Of a DNA stretch of 64,000 nucleotides, positions 12,901-26,000 are shown one piece after another. Made by a program: the position numbers and the translations under genes. The DNA is from Casuarius casuarius (taxonomy: Eukaryota; Chordata; Aves; Casuariiformes; Casuariidae), in assembly GCA_003342895.1 (NCBI GenBank), contig PTFA01000087.1:1760708-1824707 (forward strand), read 5' to 3'. The notes under the pieces were generated by a model. That model saw only the letters and a program-made list of their open reading frames with translations. It did not search any database and was not told the origin of the DNA. The first letter of the stretch is position 1. Each line of letters starts with the position of its first letter.

Positions 12901-14171
12901 CTTAATATCAAGATGTTAGGCAATGAAGAATGCGCTGTGTCCCTTAGTAAGATAGTTCAGTGATTAATTTTCCTTACTGCAGCTAAAATTTAAAAAATTA
13001 AACTGCACCATGTTTATACTCTGAATATATCTAGTTTCAGCTGCTTCCATTGAATCTTAGGAAGGCTTTCTCTGCTAGATTAAAGTAATACAGAAGTCTG
13101 TAGTTAAAAGCACAGCTTCAGACCTTCTGATGCAATGAAAGATGGGGTCATCTTGAAAATACCAGAGTCACAGTGCTAAGTGAGGAGATAAATTCATCGT
13201 GCTCCAGAAGGCTTTTAAAAGTAGGCATCCTTTTTAAGTGCCTCTTATGTGTTTCTGTTAATTATGCACAGATTTTTTTTAGTAAGCATATTTAGAGTTT
13301 ATGCTTAAAACGCGCCTTTGTTTTGTACACTTAGGTGAAACTCTTCATCTGTGAGTTGATGAGCTCTGACCCATTTCTTGTTTTAAAAAATAAACACATC
13401 TCAGTCATCAACACTGGTGTTTAAAATTGTATATGGTCTTAGAGAAGCCTTGGATGGCTGAGTGATGTCACCGTGATGCGAGGCTCTCTCACTTAGAGGC
13501 ATCACTTCCGATGTTGTGTGGCAATATGCATGTTACATTTGCCTTTTCTATCTGTCCTAATGCTGTACAAGTCGTATTCCTTTCCTCCTGCTTACACCTT
13601 CCCATCAGCAAGAAGGGAAAAGGAGGCTGCAACTCCCCCACACATCCACCTCCAAGAATTCACAACTGGGCTCTGAGCTGTGTGAAGGCAAACTGACAGG
13701 CTGCAATTCTGAATTTTAAAATCCTCATAAATCTCTCCTGTAATTCCGGTGTTGAAAGGGGTCGTGTGCTAAATATAAGCCTTTTCAGACAGCCTAAGAA
13801 GAGAAACAGGGAGCTCCTGGTTAGGAAAAGAAAAAAATATATCCAAGAACTGATATTCCGATGGCAGATTACCAAATGCTTTATATCAATTTAACCTGCG
13901 TTTAAGACTTAAGCTGCTTGAATTGTTGTGCTTTAGATGACTTGGAGACACGTGCCTTTAGAGGACATCTGACACTTCACTTTTGGCAGGGGGAGGATGG
14001 AAAAAGACTTATTTTATTTTGGACTGTGTTACTGAGCTCACATCCAGGGGAATCTGCTCTCACATGGAGTGGCTCTCATTCAGATCTGCAGCTCATCTGA
14101 ATGTATGTGGAGCTTGGAATAAGTTGCTCAGTAGGCAGCCACTTTGAAACCCATTATTATTTGTTTTTCAG
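12901..14171. other. No gene recognised
   Basis: Unique sequence between the CR1 element and the microexon candidate. Open frames of 60-71 codons have no signature. Confidence 0.55.
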
Positions 14172-14204
14172 ACACATCAGTGGTGACAACTGACTTGCTA
14201 CCAG
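14172..14204 (+). other. Candidate 33-nt microexon
   Basis: A strong acceptor-like sequence (TTATTATTTGTTTTTCAG) precedes 33 bases that end in a good donor-like CAG|GTAATG. The 33 bases (11 codons) are open in only one of three frames, entered with two bases left over from a previous exon, and then read TSVVTTDLLP. Threonine-rich microexons of this length occur in stalk regions of adhesion proteins (for example the optional CADM1 exon), but I could not match this peptide to any gene. Short segments between AG and GT are frequent by chance, so confidence is low. Confidence 0.25.
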
Positions 14205-15560
14205 GTAATGTTATTTATAGTCCTTCTTGCAGCTCTAAAAAACTGGGTATCATTTACTTTGGTTTTACTTGAATTGCTGATTCTTAAATACTTGGCAACA
14301 CGTTTTGCCTTTTGGTTCATCAGTAATTCTTTAAAGTATAATGATCTTGTTAATGCTCATTGCCAAAAGGAAGCCTTTTGACAGAATTTTGGAATTTGCA
14401 TTAAAACAAAATAGGTTTTGAGTTGTTATTCTAATAGCTCTTGTTGAGATCTTTAATACATGCCAAAAAATCAGACTTATAAGAGATGTTCAGAGGAGTT
14501 GCCGGTGTAGACTAGCAAATTAATCTAGATTTCTCTGTCAGGAAACCATCTGCATGTTCCCAAATGACAATGTTTTTTCTGAAAAGGCAGCAACTGCAGT
14601 TTCCCTGGTATTTCTACTGTAATATATTTCTACTCCATAAATGATACTATGTGTATTTAAGGAACTATAGCAACTTGTTTGTAAGAAGCACTCTTTAGAA
14701 AGCAGCTAGAATTATGACATGGGAAGTCAGAAATCTGCAAGCTGTAGGGGGGAAAAAAATAAGCTGCTAATAAAGCACTTGGCACTGAAAGGTTAAAGTT
14801 TATAAGAGTACTCAACATACCAAATGTGAATTCCTAAAGAGCTTTAACTGCTGGAAGACCAGTATGTTTTAGGCTGACAGCAAAATGTGGGCATAAGCAA
14901 TTACAATTTACTTCTAGTCTCTAGAGCTGAGTACAGTTGTACAGGCAGGAAGGTAACTTGTTCTCGGTTAGTATATGCTAAAAAGGGGAAAGAAGTGGCC
15001 AGTGGGAAATAGCTACCTCTGCCATGTCATCATAATTTTTCTCTTGAAACCAGATCAGATGGTTGACATTTAAGCTTTCCCAGTTTCTGAACGGACTGTT
15101 TATTGCAGATGACAAAACTAAATTCTGCATGAACCGTGTGGACTGCCGTGATTATTCTAACAAATATTTTATCTCGTTTGACTGAAAAGTCTCACTTTAA
15201 TGCTTTGGGAGCTTGCTTATCCTACAATATATGAGCATATCCAAATATTAATTATGATATAAATGGATTCTTTGGATATTTAAGGCAAAAGGATTATTTT
15301 TGATCCAAGTTTCCCTATGAAAGAGCAGATCCCTTTATTAAAGTACTTCATGCATCCAGAATTATTTCTGTTCCTAGGGTGCAAGTGTGATCTACTTCTC
15401 TCTGCTTCTCCCTTAAGTGATGGTGGCCAGAATCAATTGCAAGGGGATTCTTCTAACTCAGGTTTGAGCTACCTGGCTCTTAAGATGAAAGAATGAAAAA
15501 TCGTTATTCTGGTAGATAACGTTAGTCAGCTGCTTCACAGTGTAGGCTCATTACGCTTTC
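14205..15560. other. No gene recognised
   Basis: Unique AT-rich sequence with no repeat or coding feature that I can support. Confidence 0.55.
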
Positions 15561-15597
15561 TGTATTTTACAGAGCATTAAACTGAGGCTCGGCCAGT
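15561..15597 (-). mobile_element. Possible MIR-like SINE scrap
   Basis: TGTATTTTACAGAGCATTAA followed by ACTGAGGCTCGGCC resembles the reverse complement of the MIR core (TATTTTACAGATGAGGAAACTGAGGCTCAGAG). Only about 35 bases are similar, so this may be chance. Confidence 0.3.
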
Positions 15598-15663
15598 GTG
15601 CAGGTATGTCCTGCAGATTCAGGCTCTGGCCAGTTCTAATTGTGGGGTGCGTTAATGATGTGA

Positions 15664-15676
15664 CCCCCCCCCCCCC
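15664..15676 (+). repeat. C13 homopolymer
   Basis: Thirteen C immediately before ATGAGGCTG, 140 bases upstream of the second C tract that ends in the N gap. Confidence 0.95.
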
Positions 15677-15688
15677 ATGAGGCTGTAC

Positions 15689-15714
15689 GGGTATGAAATC
15701 TGGGTATGAAATCT
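15689..15714 (+). repeat. 13-bp perfect tandem duplication
   Basis: GGGTATGAAATCT occurs twice with no spacer. It is probably a recent slippage duplication. Confidence 0.92.
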
Positions 15715-15826
15715 GCATGCTGTATTGCCTCCTACCTATTCCCTCTCATGTGTGTATTATGGTACAGCATGATCCAAGGTTGAAGTATGTTAGTGGTAGG
15801 TAATTTCCCCTCCTTCCCCCCCCCCC

Positions 15827-15836
15827 NNNNNNNNNN
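15827..15836. other. Assembly gap (10 N) after a C tract
   Basis: Eleven C (15,816-15,826) run straight into ten N, followed by an A-rich stretch. The assembler probably stopped in the homopolymer, so the true length here is unknown. Confidence 0.97.
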
Positions 15837-18800
15837 CAAAAAAAAAGCTAGATGGTAAGAGAAAGATGGGGAGTACAGTAGTGGAACTGAAAAACTGCTT
15901 TGTCCCAGGCACACAGAGGTTTGGAAGAGGGTGATGTTGAACCCAGTCAGTAAAGCCAAATTCAGCTACAGCTTCTGAGTCACAGTTCAGCTGTAGGACT
16001 CCCCACCTTCTTGGAAGGGTTTTAATTTCAGTGTCTGCATATCTAGTACTTATTCTCAGTAGGTGATGTGCTTTAACAATTTAAGTAAAGCATGTTTCAG
16101 TTGAACTATTGCAGTTGCACCAGCAAACAAATTCCAAACTGGTTCAGATCAAGTCTTCTGAACTATAGGAAAAAGGCAGTCTTCCAGTATTTAGTGAAAT
16201 CAGCTGATGACTGCTGGTGGCAGGGTTTTCTTTAGGGCAAGCATTTTGGCTATACTCTCTAAAACAAGAAAATTGTGGCTATAGAATTTTTTTTTGCTTA
16301 AATCTTTCGGTTGTATATCTGACTGTGTACATAAGCAATTTCATTACTGCTTATCTCCATGAATTTTTCTGTAACAACCTGATACTGTGGAGAGAGAATG
16401 TAAGGGTTCTTGCTATGCATTGCTTATCATTCCAGAAATCTGATTTAAGAACCGTGACATCATTATATTAGTTGATGCCCAAATAACAGTCTAATAACCA
16501 TTACAGTTATTGCAGAAGGGACTTTATCACTGCAATGTAATGAAATGCAATGCTGCAGGGAAATATTTTAAAATTAGATGTGATGTGACATTTTCATGGT
16601 GATACAATAGATGTTTTTGGAATTAATTTATAATTGTTTCACACATACTGATTTTGTTTTCTGTTGTCATGCTAGATGTTACTACCATTTTAAGTTTAAA
16701 TAAAAGCTTTAAGAGTAAGTTAATAGTGTTGCTGCCATAATGTATTTCTGGTTGCACAAGTAGTCTTTAGTGGTCATATAGATGATGTGCTGTAGTGAAT
16801 TTTTATTGCTTTCCTAACCATTATTGATGTATCTGTCCAGCACAGGGAACCAGTTTTTTTAGTCTAATGTTTGATCTTTTGCAGTGTGCATCCTGAGATC
16901 CTAGGAGCTGCCCTATGAGCAAGGACATGACAGAGATCCACATAGGCTTGTCCCAGCCAATGTCGGACTGGATAGTTAGGAAAAAAGTGTGCAAATAGGG
17001 TACCTATAGAATGGTGATTAATTCATTTCATAACACCTGCTATTTTTCTGAAGTCAAATGGGACTGAAAACATGCTGAAAGAATTGCAAAGTTATACCAA
17101 AAGAGAAGACCTGTTGATCTAGATAATGTTTAAAATCATGTGCAACTCAGTTACAGTAGTATTTCAGCCAGTTAAACCTTAGGGTCACATTATTCTTGCA
17201 AAGAGGCAAAGGCATCTTGCAGACCTCTAAAGTACTCAGCATCCAGAAGGAAGAACCCTTTCAAAGGAAATATAAGGAGCCAGTAAATCTAAACATCAGT
17301 TTTGTTGCGATCTTACTCATATTACAATACTTCCCAGCCAAGGAACTAAGACATCTGAAGCTGACAACCTACTACATTTTGGGTATATATTTACACTCAC
17401 ATTCTTCTCTGGGTGTCAGGATGCTTTTACAGAATTTAAGTACAGGTATGGAACTAGGTAGCAGTAAGCAGTTCAGAATTGTTTAATCGCTGTTTCAGCT
17501 AGGTAGTCTATATTATGCAGAACTTCTGTTCTGATGCATGATCAGATGTTAAGAGCTTTAATATGACCAGACAAAGCTGGGGAACCTGCCTTAATCTCTT
17601 CCAAACTGTCCTGAAAGCTGATTGAGGTGGCTGTGTTTAGGTTCATTGTAATAAGTGGCAACTTGGGGTTACTCAGTGAAATTGGCCTTGGCAAGGTGTG
17701 ATGTAGCATAAGGGATTTGGGATGCATTCTCCAGGCTGACATCTGCCTTCATCCCATCTCTAAGTGCCTAAATTCAGACTCTGAAATACATACTTGGATA
17801 GAGAAATATTAACAATTTTTCATAACACTTGCAAATAAAGTTCTCATTGGCTTCAATGGGACTTGGTCACTCTGTGCCATTGAACAAAGGCTGTTTTCTT
17901 CAGGTTATTTAATATAGAGTTTTGGCTATGCNTATAACTGATGTATTTTTTTAATGATTGGAGGGAAAACTGCTTGAAAAATGAACAGTAAGTTTAGCAG
18001 TAGTATTTGGAAAATGTTGCATTTTTTGACTACTCTAAAGAAAAGATATTGAAGGTTGCCAATGCATGTGGAAGCTTTGATAAATGAACACAAGCTGATG
18101 GACGGAATTCTGCTTGAGATTTGGATCCCTGGAGGTTTTGTGTTAAATGGATGTCCTTCAGGATCAAAGAACTGCAGAACCTATATTCCATGCGCAGCCC
18201 TCTTCCACTGTTGTTTCCTAAAAGCCGCCAAAAATGAGGCACCTAGCTGTCTGGATCCACTAAGAGAGGAAGCTCAAAAGATGTAGGAAGCTGGAGCTGC
18301 TTGCAATTTCCAGGAGCCACCAGTATAAGACAAATAATTGGACAGCAGAGGAAGTAAGCATCATATATAAGAGAAGGAACCAGATGGAAAAGACGTGTAT
18401 GGGGAAGTGACTGGATAGCAGTGCAGTGTGGACAGGGAAAATGGTGAACAAAACAGATATATGAAGGAGATTAAATATAGNAAGGAGTTGCAATTAATGT
18501 ACTGGAAACTCAAGCTGCAGTTCTGTAATCTTGTGATCTGCTTTGGACACTCTGTTCTGTGTTCCCATATCATCCGCATGGTATCCGGGCACTTAACTGG
18601 CAGATGAGTCACTGTGTCTGTGCTGCAGCTTGCTTCTCCATTAGATAAAGGTAACTCTTTCCACTCTTGGAGGGATGCTAAAAAGGATTGATTTGTAAAG
18701 TGCTTCGAGACTGTACTAATATTCATAGGCCCTCTAAAGTCTAGATAGTAACTGTAGAGCTATAGGTAAACTAAAGATATTTCACAGCAAAAAAGATGCT

Positions 18801-21800
18801 GAACTGCAGTGGTTATGGTCTGTGATAAACTTATTTTAGACATTCCTGATACCCAAGATGACAAAGNCTGGATAAATTGGTTAGGAAACCAAAACAGCAC
18901 TGAATTCGTTTACATTTACTGCACAGTGGGGTTCAAGCAAACCACTGGGAATAAAATTGCTTTCAGGTTAATTCTCTGTATGATTCCTGGCTAACTAACC
19001 AATTACTTTAGCTGGTATGGGATGTTATGCTTCACCCTTAACTTGTGTGTGAAATGCAAACTGGTAAAGCGAAACAATTCTAAATGAAACCTGAATTGAT
19101 GGCATGCAACTATGATATAGCTCTTCTTCTAGCATGTGATGCATGACAGAGTAATGAGAATGGGTCTTAAGAGTTTCATCAAGGTATATTTTTGCAGTGC
19201 TCCCATGAGACTTCAGGTATGTTATGCACATAAAATTTCATGGTCAGTAGCTTTGTGATTAAGTGGTTGTTACACCCAGTCTAAACTGTTCTCTTCATTT
19301 TAGTCTACGAGTCCTGTGTCATTGCTTTAAGCTGCAGTTTCCTTGGAAGTAACTGTCAAAACACTTCTGGATAGCTCTGTAAGCAAGCGAGCAACTATTC
19401 TTCTCCTAATGATCATATAACTGTTATAACAAGAATTGTTTTCTAGGTGTGTGGGCACAGTGGGGAAGGGAACCTACTAGCTGTAAATAACTAATAATTT
19501 TAGGACAATTTGAGCTCATTCAAATTCCAAGTTACTGACTTCGTAATTTGAAAGTTGGTGTCATATCACCTTCTGCAAATGTAGTCATACTGCATAAAAT
19601 CAAAACCTTAAAGCTCGATAAGAATATGCTTAGAGTATATGCCATAAGAACCATTACATGTAAAGTATGTAATTTGGCATTTGTAGCACAAGTGGTATAT
19701 CTCTTAAAGTTGATATTAGTGCAATATTAATGATTAATGTCTCCAATACAAAAGTATGATGGAGTAGTTATCCCACCACTTAAAAGCACATATGCAGTCC
19801 TTGCCTTACTTACAGGACATTTGGTGGACCTCATTCCTACTTACTGGACCTGATTTACACTAGTGGAGTGCCGAAGAATGACTTCAAATTAAATTTGCTT
19901 TACAACATGTTTTACATCCTTTCCATTGTGTTATGACATTGTAAATGGGTGCTCATAAAATATGGTCCAGGCAAGTAATTTTTCACAAGTCCAGGTTACA
20001 TTATCTCTTACTGGAAGGAATGTAGCACAGCTCGTATTTCTGTCAGAGAAGACTTGTCCGTGCAATTTGGCCCATGGTAGTATCAGATCTCATGATGACC
20101 TTTGCTCTTGACAAAAATCTCTCAGCTTTGGGAGGTGTAGTTGCTGTCCTTGGGGTGGAAGATAGGGTTGCCAGTAATACATCCACCAACTCCAGAGCAA
20201 TTCTAATAACTGTGATTTTTGTCAACTTTACCTACACTTGTTTTTGACCTGGAACAAGTTTAAAGATGAACATACTATGAATTTATTCTAAGAAAACAAA
20301 AGATTGTCTTGATTATGGAGTTTGAAACAAGATAAAAATGAGGTAGTGAATCANTGAAATTTTTAAACTGTCTGTAACACATAGATCTTTAGCTGGCCTT
20401 GTACGGGGTTTCTGTTCAAAACAAATGCAACATCAAAGTAATTGTATGGGACTGCATGGGGAACTGCTTTTCCCTTTTGAGAGGTATTGCACTGTAGTTT
20501 TAGCCTTTTAGAGACTGCGTGAAAGCGTGATGACTGCAAGGGGTGCTGTCTAAAGCTTATCAGCTTTGAAATGCAAAAGATACTCTCTAATCTTGCATGT
20601 GTCTCTCCTTGGAAGTCCCTGGAGTTGCAGGTTTACCAGTCTCTCCCTTCCCGTGTACTGTGATCAAATTCTTAATTTTGTCCTGTATTGCAATCACCTG
20701 TAAGAAAAGTAGCAACTGTGACTGTGCTGATAGTGTCATTTCTAATATCTGTGCCTTTTATCAAGGACTAAGAGACAATAATAAACACAAATGTCAGATT
20801 TGGATGTAGAGCACCTAGTCCAACTTGCTTTGCACTGTCTTCCCTCCCATGCTCCCCCGAGGAAGCCACTGGGTTGGGGGCTCTGGAAGGATGTACTCCT
20901 GCTCCTTTCTCCAGCCTGGAGAGAGGCAGGATCCAGCTGGTGCTGAGGCTCTGCACTGACTCTACGTGCTCCCCAGGGGGGCTGGGGTCTGCACACCAAA
21001 CTTGGGACCCTTAAATTTTTCAGATAGAAATGAGGTAGGGGATGGGGGATTTCATGTGTGAAGCTCCTTTTTCCTTCCCATTTCCTGAAAAATGGCCTTA
21101 ATTAGGCTGGAATGGCCTCTTCAGCTACACCAAGTTGCTTGAGTACCCTAAGCAGAGGATTTGACCTTTTCAACTTCTCTGATCTCCCCTGTGCTTTGGT
21201 TTAGTTACTAGGGCTAAAAATCTGGATTGGCCTTTAAATCTCCCTGCTTGTTAGAAGAAAGTATTATGTAATAACTAAACTTAACTTTGTTGCCTTCTGA
21301 AGTGAGAGAAGGATAAGGGATTTCTTTTAATTTTTTTGTCTACAGAGAAACTGTAATAAATACACCTTGGCTATTAGGATGTGCCATTCCTTAAAGCAAG
21401 TTCAAGTGTCCAAGCACTGAGATGGGTTATTAGGCAGCTGCTGCTAAAATCTCTTTTGGGTGATACTAATGCAAAAATGCCCTATTTGTTGTTGAAAGGG
21501 TGTCAGTTCTCCGTCTTTCTAGATCTAATGTTAACAGTCTTCCAAGCATCTCTAGTTTCACTTTTCAGTTTCTTGAAGATCNTTTTTTCAAAAGGTATTT
21601 TGAGCACTGATCTGTATTTTGGTTCTTGGCTCTTCTGCTTTTACTGCAGTGTTGCTAGTTTAGAGCCTTTCCAACATTCCCTTTCTTTTAAGAGCCCTTG
21701 TAACAAAATTAAATCATATAAACTCCCTTAATTCCTGCACGCAACTGCCTTTTGAAAACAAAGGGACTAATTCACTGAGTGGTTGGTCTCTGAAACAGAT

Positions 21801-22599
21801 GAAGCTCCTTCCACTAATTTCAAGTGACAGTTCAGACTTGACCTGCAGGGCTATAATCAGGCACCAGAAGCCTTTGACTTTGTTCTCATACTGTTAAAAA
21901 ATGATATCTTCCAGCTAAGCTGTATCCTCTAAAATAACTCAGTTCTGCTGCTGCTAAAACTGCTGTTTTTGTTACTTGGCTTGTTCTATTCCTTCCTTCA
22001 GTGCATTCAGTTTGTGCAATGGTCCAGAAATTACTGTGGGAAATGGTACCACTGCTCAGTTGCCCTTAAAAATGCTATTCCTTTTAAACTTGCAATTTCT
22101 AATACTCTTTCTACAGAAAAATTAGAGTTCAGGGAATTTTGCAAATCAGTAAGAATGCACTTTACTGCAGTTGTTGGAGTGACCGAAGACAGTCCTGGTT
22201 GTAGTTGTAAGTTAGTGAATTCAGCTCTGAGGAGATTAGTTTGATGGCTGTTGCATTCCCCCTACTCTAAACAGGGGGCTTCTTAAAGCAAAATCACATT
22301 AGCTTTCATGGTAAACCCTGTGCAAAGACAGAACTTCACTTCTATGTCCCCTCTTCTACAGTGGGAAAGGCAGAGTGGAGTAAAAGCCTCTCTTCCCCTT
22401 CTCCATGTCTTCTAAAAAAATATAACCTTACACTCACTGAGCTCATTTAGCTTGCTAGCTTGGCCTTTGTCCTGGATTATTTTGCCTTTTATTAGCTTTA
22501 AGCTTTTACTCTAAAATCCTGCTGGAAAAATATCATTAGGCACCTTGATTTGATCTTCAGTGTGTTACTCATCTGCAACCTTTATCATATACTCGAATT
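15837..22599. other. No gene recognised
   Basis: Unique sequence, AT-rich except for a GC-richer stretch at about 20,830-20,995 (Pro/Ser-rich translations on the minus strand, no recognised domain). CATTGGCTTCAATGGGAC near 17,848 recalls an old sauropsid repeat word but is too short to annotate. Confidence 0.55.
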
Positions 22600-23060
22600 T
22601 TATGCTTGTGCTTTCCGTGTATATGTGTACACTAGCTCCAAATCATATTTCAAATGTCATGTATTAATTTAGGGGAAAAAGCCTATTAACTATTAATACA
22701 GAACATGAATCTCTGTTATATGTTACATAACAGGCACATGTTGTAATAGGCAGCTGTATCTGAAGATGCATGATATAAACATGACAGATGGACCCAGCAT
22801 TTTGCTCCGTTATCTGTATTAGCTGTCTATTATTTTTCCATCAAACAAAAACAGGAGACTTAGGGATATTGAGATGTGCATGTGTTGTAAGGCACATAGA
22901 GTCACTCAGTCTGTATTGAAGAGGATGCATATACAATTTTATTATATAAATAGTGTCCTCCTCTGTGTACATATATGGTACAAATTGCTTTGATCCTGAT
23001 GTTGCATGCTACATATAAATAACTTTAATATAAATAGACTGACTTAGGTGGAACTATTCA
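22600..23060. promoter_or_regulatory. AT-rich block with dense homeobox and bZIP-like motifs (possible conserved element)
   Basis: The block has no repeat similarity and no open frame of note. It holds several TAAT/ATTA cores, a TTACATAAC site of PAR-bZIP type near 22,724, and GACAGATGG (TGACAG-like TALE core plus CAGATG E-box) near 22,783. Texture of this kind is common in conserved vertebrate enhancers, but conservation itself cannot be seen from one sequence. Confidence 0.2.
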
Positions 23061-26000
23061 GAAATGAGATAATTATTACATGTAATGATTCTGGGTGTTT
23101 CTCTGATATTTCTCTCAGATTGCAGAATATGGATCAGGGCTGTTCAAATACTGAAATACAATTTGTGGAATAATGATTTTAGTCTGTTATAATGTAACAT
23201 TTGCAATCTCATCTTGTTTAAATTAATCATCTTTCATCTCTTCTCCATTGCAACTTGACTGTTACACAGGAATCACCTTTATAATGAAAGCCATTTTAGT
23301 GTATATGACAGATCAAAGCAATTAGACTATTTCATTTCAAAGCCATTTAATTCTGGAGTTTAAGGATGTGAATCAATATGGCTTAAAAAAGTTTTCTCCC
23401 CCTGCCCTGGTTGAATTCAAGTTATTTCACCAGTCGATTCAATATTGTGTAGCACCCTAATTTTTACAAGCTCTGAGTGTGTGTGGCTCCACTGGATTTG
23501 GCAAATGCTTTCAATTTTAATTAAACTGGAAACAAGTTTTTTTTTTTGAAAAGTAAAACCAAAAGCAATAAAGAAACTCCTTTTGAAATACAATACAAAG
23601 TCTGGATTGCAGCGCCAGTGGCCTAGTGCCCCACTTCTAGGAAACTGTTCCTTTTCATAGTAAGTGCTAGACACACGGATAACAAGAACAAAGATAGATA
23701 TTTCCTAAGGTTTAGGACAGAATTCATCTTGATTAAGCTGACATCTGACTGCAGGATTTATCATCTTTCCCTTACGAGCTGGACGCTCTGGAACTGCTTT
23801 CCACAGTTTGCTCCGAAATACCTTGTGACCATTTTTGGACACAACATGTGGCATATCCCTGTCTTGACCTGCAGCCTCGTTCCCTTCCTTTCTATGACTC
23901 GCTGTCTCTTGCTAAAGTGCCTGTATTGCTTTCCTCACTAGTTACTGAGACTTAAGCAGTGGTGGATTTTGCATTCAATGGAAGGGAGAGTTAAGGACGT
24001 GGATCACTGCTAGTGAAATGCTCTGGCAGATGGGAGTAATGCAGAAAGTATCACATTGCATGCAAGTTGTTCGCACAGTGGTATTGTAAAAGAGCCTTAG
24101 ATTGCAGTCGGCAGGATTGGTGTCCGCATATGTTCTGTATCATCAACAGCTTGCCTGAAGAGTGATTTAAAGGATTCATAACCTATAAATTTGCCAGTTT
24201 GTTGAAGTTAGGTAAATCTCTTATCTTGTATTATCTGATCATTGCTTCATTGTGTAGGTACTATGTATAAGGATTCTAAATCTCTTTTTTAACTATTGCT
24301 TTTGAAAAAAATAATTGAAGTAATTAGTGTTTTAATGATTGTTGGTGTGTCTATAGCACAGATGTAAAGCTGCTATGTCAGTATGTAGAGGAGGTGGATT
24401 TTCTTTTGCGACTGGTAAATTTTACTTTTGCTTTTATGTATTAGATTGCAGTATCTTCGAGCATATAAATAAAAAGTATTGAGCTTAAGGAGGATACCTG
24501 CAAGGATTCAGTTAAAACTACCTTTTGGGCCTGAGTTTTCATTCTGAACTTGCACAACATTTTTACAATAAATGGGGACTGTGGCACACAGTGGATTCAG
24601 GAACAATCCCTGTAATTTTTCGATAAAGTAAAAATTTACATATTGAAAGGAATAGTTCCTTGACCTCGGAAGGGCTGCTGCTCTGCTTAATGTTAAGATT
24701 TCTGCAAATTTTCAAGTTCAAGGACAAAAGAATACAAAGTGGAAGACAAAAAGCCAAAGTTAAAATAGGCCGTCAGGGCAAAGAGCANCAGGTACTGCTA
24801 AAGGAATTGGAGNTGGAAAAAGCAGAAGAGGAGAGATGTTAAGAATTTAATATTGGTGCTTCATTGTGGTTCAGCTCTGTGCAAGAGTTANGGAAGAATT
24901 TCATGATTGGAGCAGATGTTGCAAAATTACCTAGTAGACCAGTTGAAGGGCAGCTAGAGTGGTGAGCAGCCCTTGTTACACAGTCAATGCATCTGTTTAA
25001 GAGGACATGCTCTGGACAGTGAACAAGTGTGGCCACTAGGGCTCTCTACTGTTTGGGGGTGGCAATTACTGAATTACCTTCCAGAGACTTGCAGTATTTC
25101 AGCAGCTGAGTGGGTTTTTGTTTCTTTGTTTTTTCCAGAGAGGTCAGCTTGTTTNGTCAGGGATGGGATGAAAACCAAGCCCTTCTGAGGTCTGGAAAAG
25201 GTCTGTTTACCTGGTTGTGACCTGGTATTCCCCCTGTCAAGGGGTGAGGATCATCGAAGCATGGTTTGTGTGGGCCCTAGCTGTAGTGAAGATCAGTTCT
25301 GTGCCTATTAACCGTAGAGAGCAGTTGTGTTCCTCTGGGACAGCATGAGTAGCTGAGCAGATGGTTGCTTGGGATCATGGCATGCTTGGAGGAGGGGATC
25401 TGCAAAAAAGGTAGGAAGATCTCTGTCCCACTGCCATACCTTCCTCTTTGACAATTTTTGGACCGTGAGCAGGATGGCTTGACAGAAGCTGTCTCAAAAC
25501 TCCTGGCTTCCTATGATGTGAAAGGCCAAACTGTGATACCCTTCGCTCAGGAAAATCTAAATGGGCAGAGCACCTAGCAGATCTTCACCAAAGAGGGATC
25601 ATGTTTTCAAGAGAAATGGAGAAAACATCAAGAATATCTAGATTGTTCTGAAAATACTTTGCCCAAGATATGAAAGAATGTTCTTGCTAGTGAGAATTAT
25701 TGATTGTATATGGAGGAACTTACTATATCCACAGTGATATGATCATTCTGATTTATATTTAATTTTTAAGTCAATTTTGGATTTATTGTGCACTTTCTGA
25801 TCATCACTATCCGGCATTCAGTTTCTGTTACTCTAAACAAAAAATTACATAAACTCAGAAGCTAGCTGTTCTTTAATCAGAGGTAGCACTCTGAAAACTG
25901 AGTGCAGAACTCTTGAAATGCATGCAAAGCTGATAGTGGCTGAAAAATCATAAATTCCTGATGGCTTTTTGGTGACCTTTTTCAAAAAAATGGTGAAGGA

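Noticed and set aside
20800..20860. CACCTAGTCCAACTTGCTTTGCACTG, considered as a CR1 scrap
   Set aside because: Only about 15 bases resemble CR1 and the neighbouring CR1 words are absent.
25139..25193. Segment after a strong TTTCTTTGTTTTTTCCAG acceptor
   Set aside because: No acceptable donor follows in an open frame, and an N interrupts the segment.
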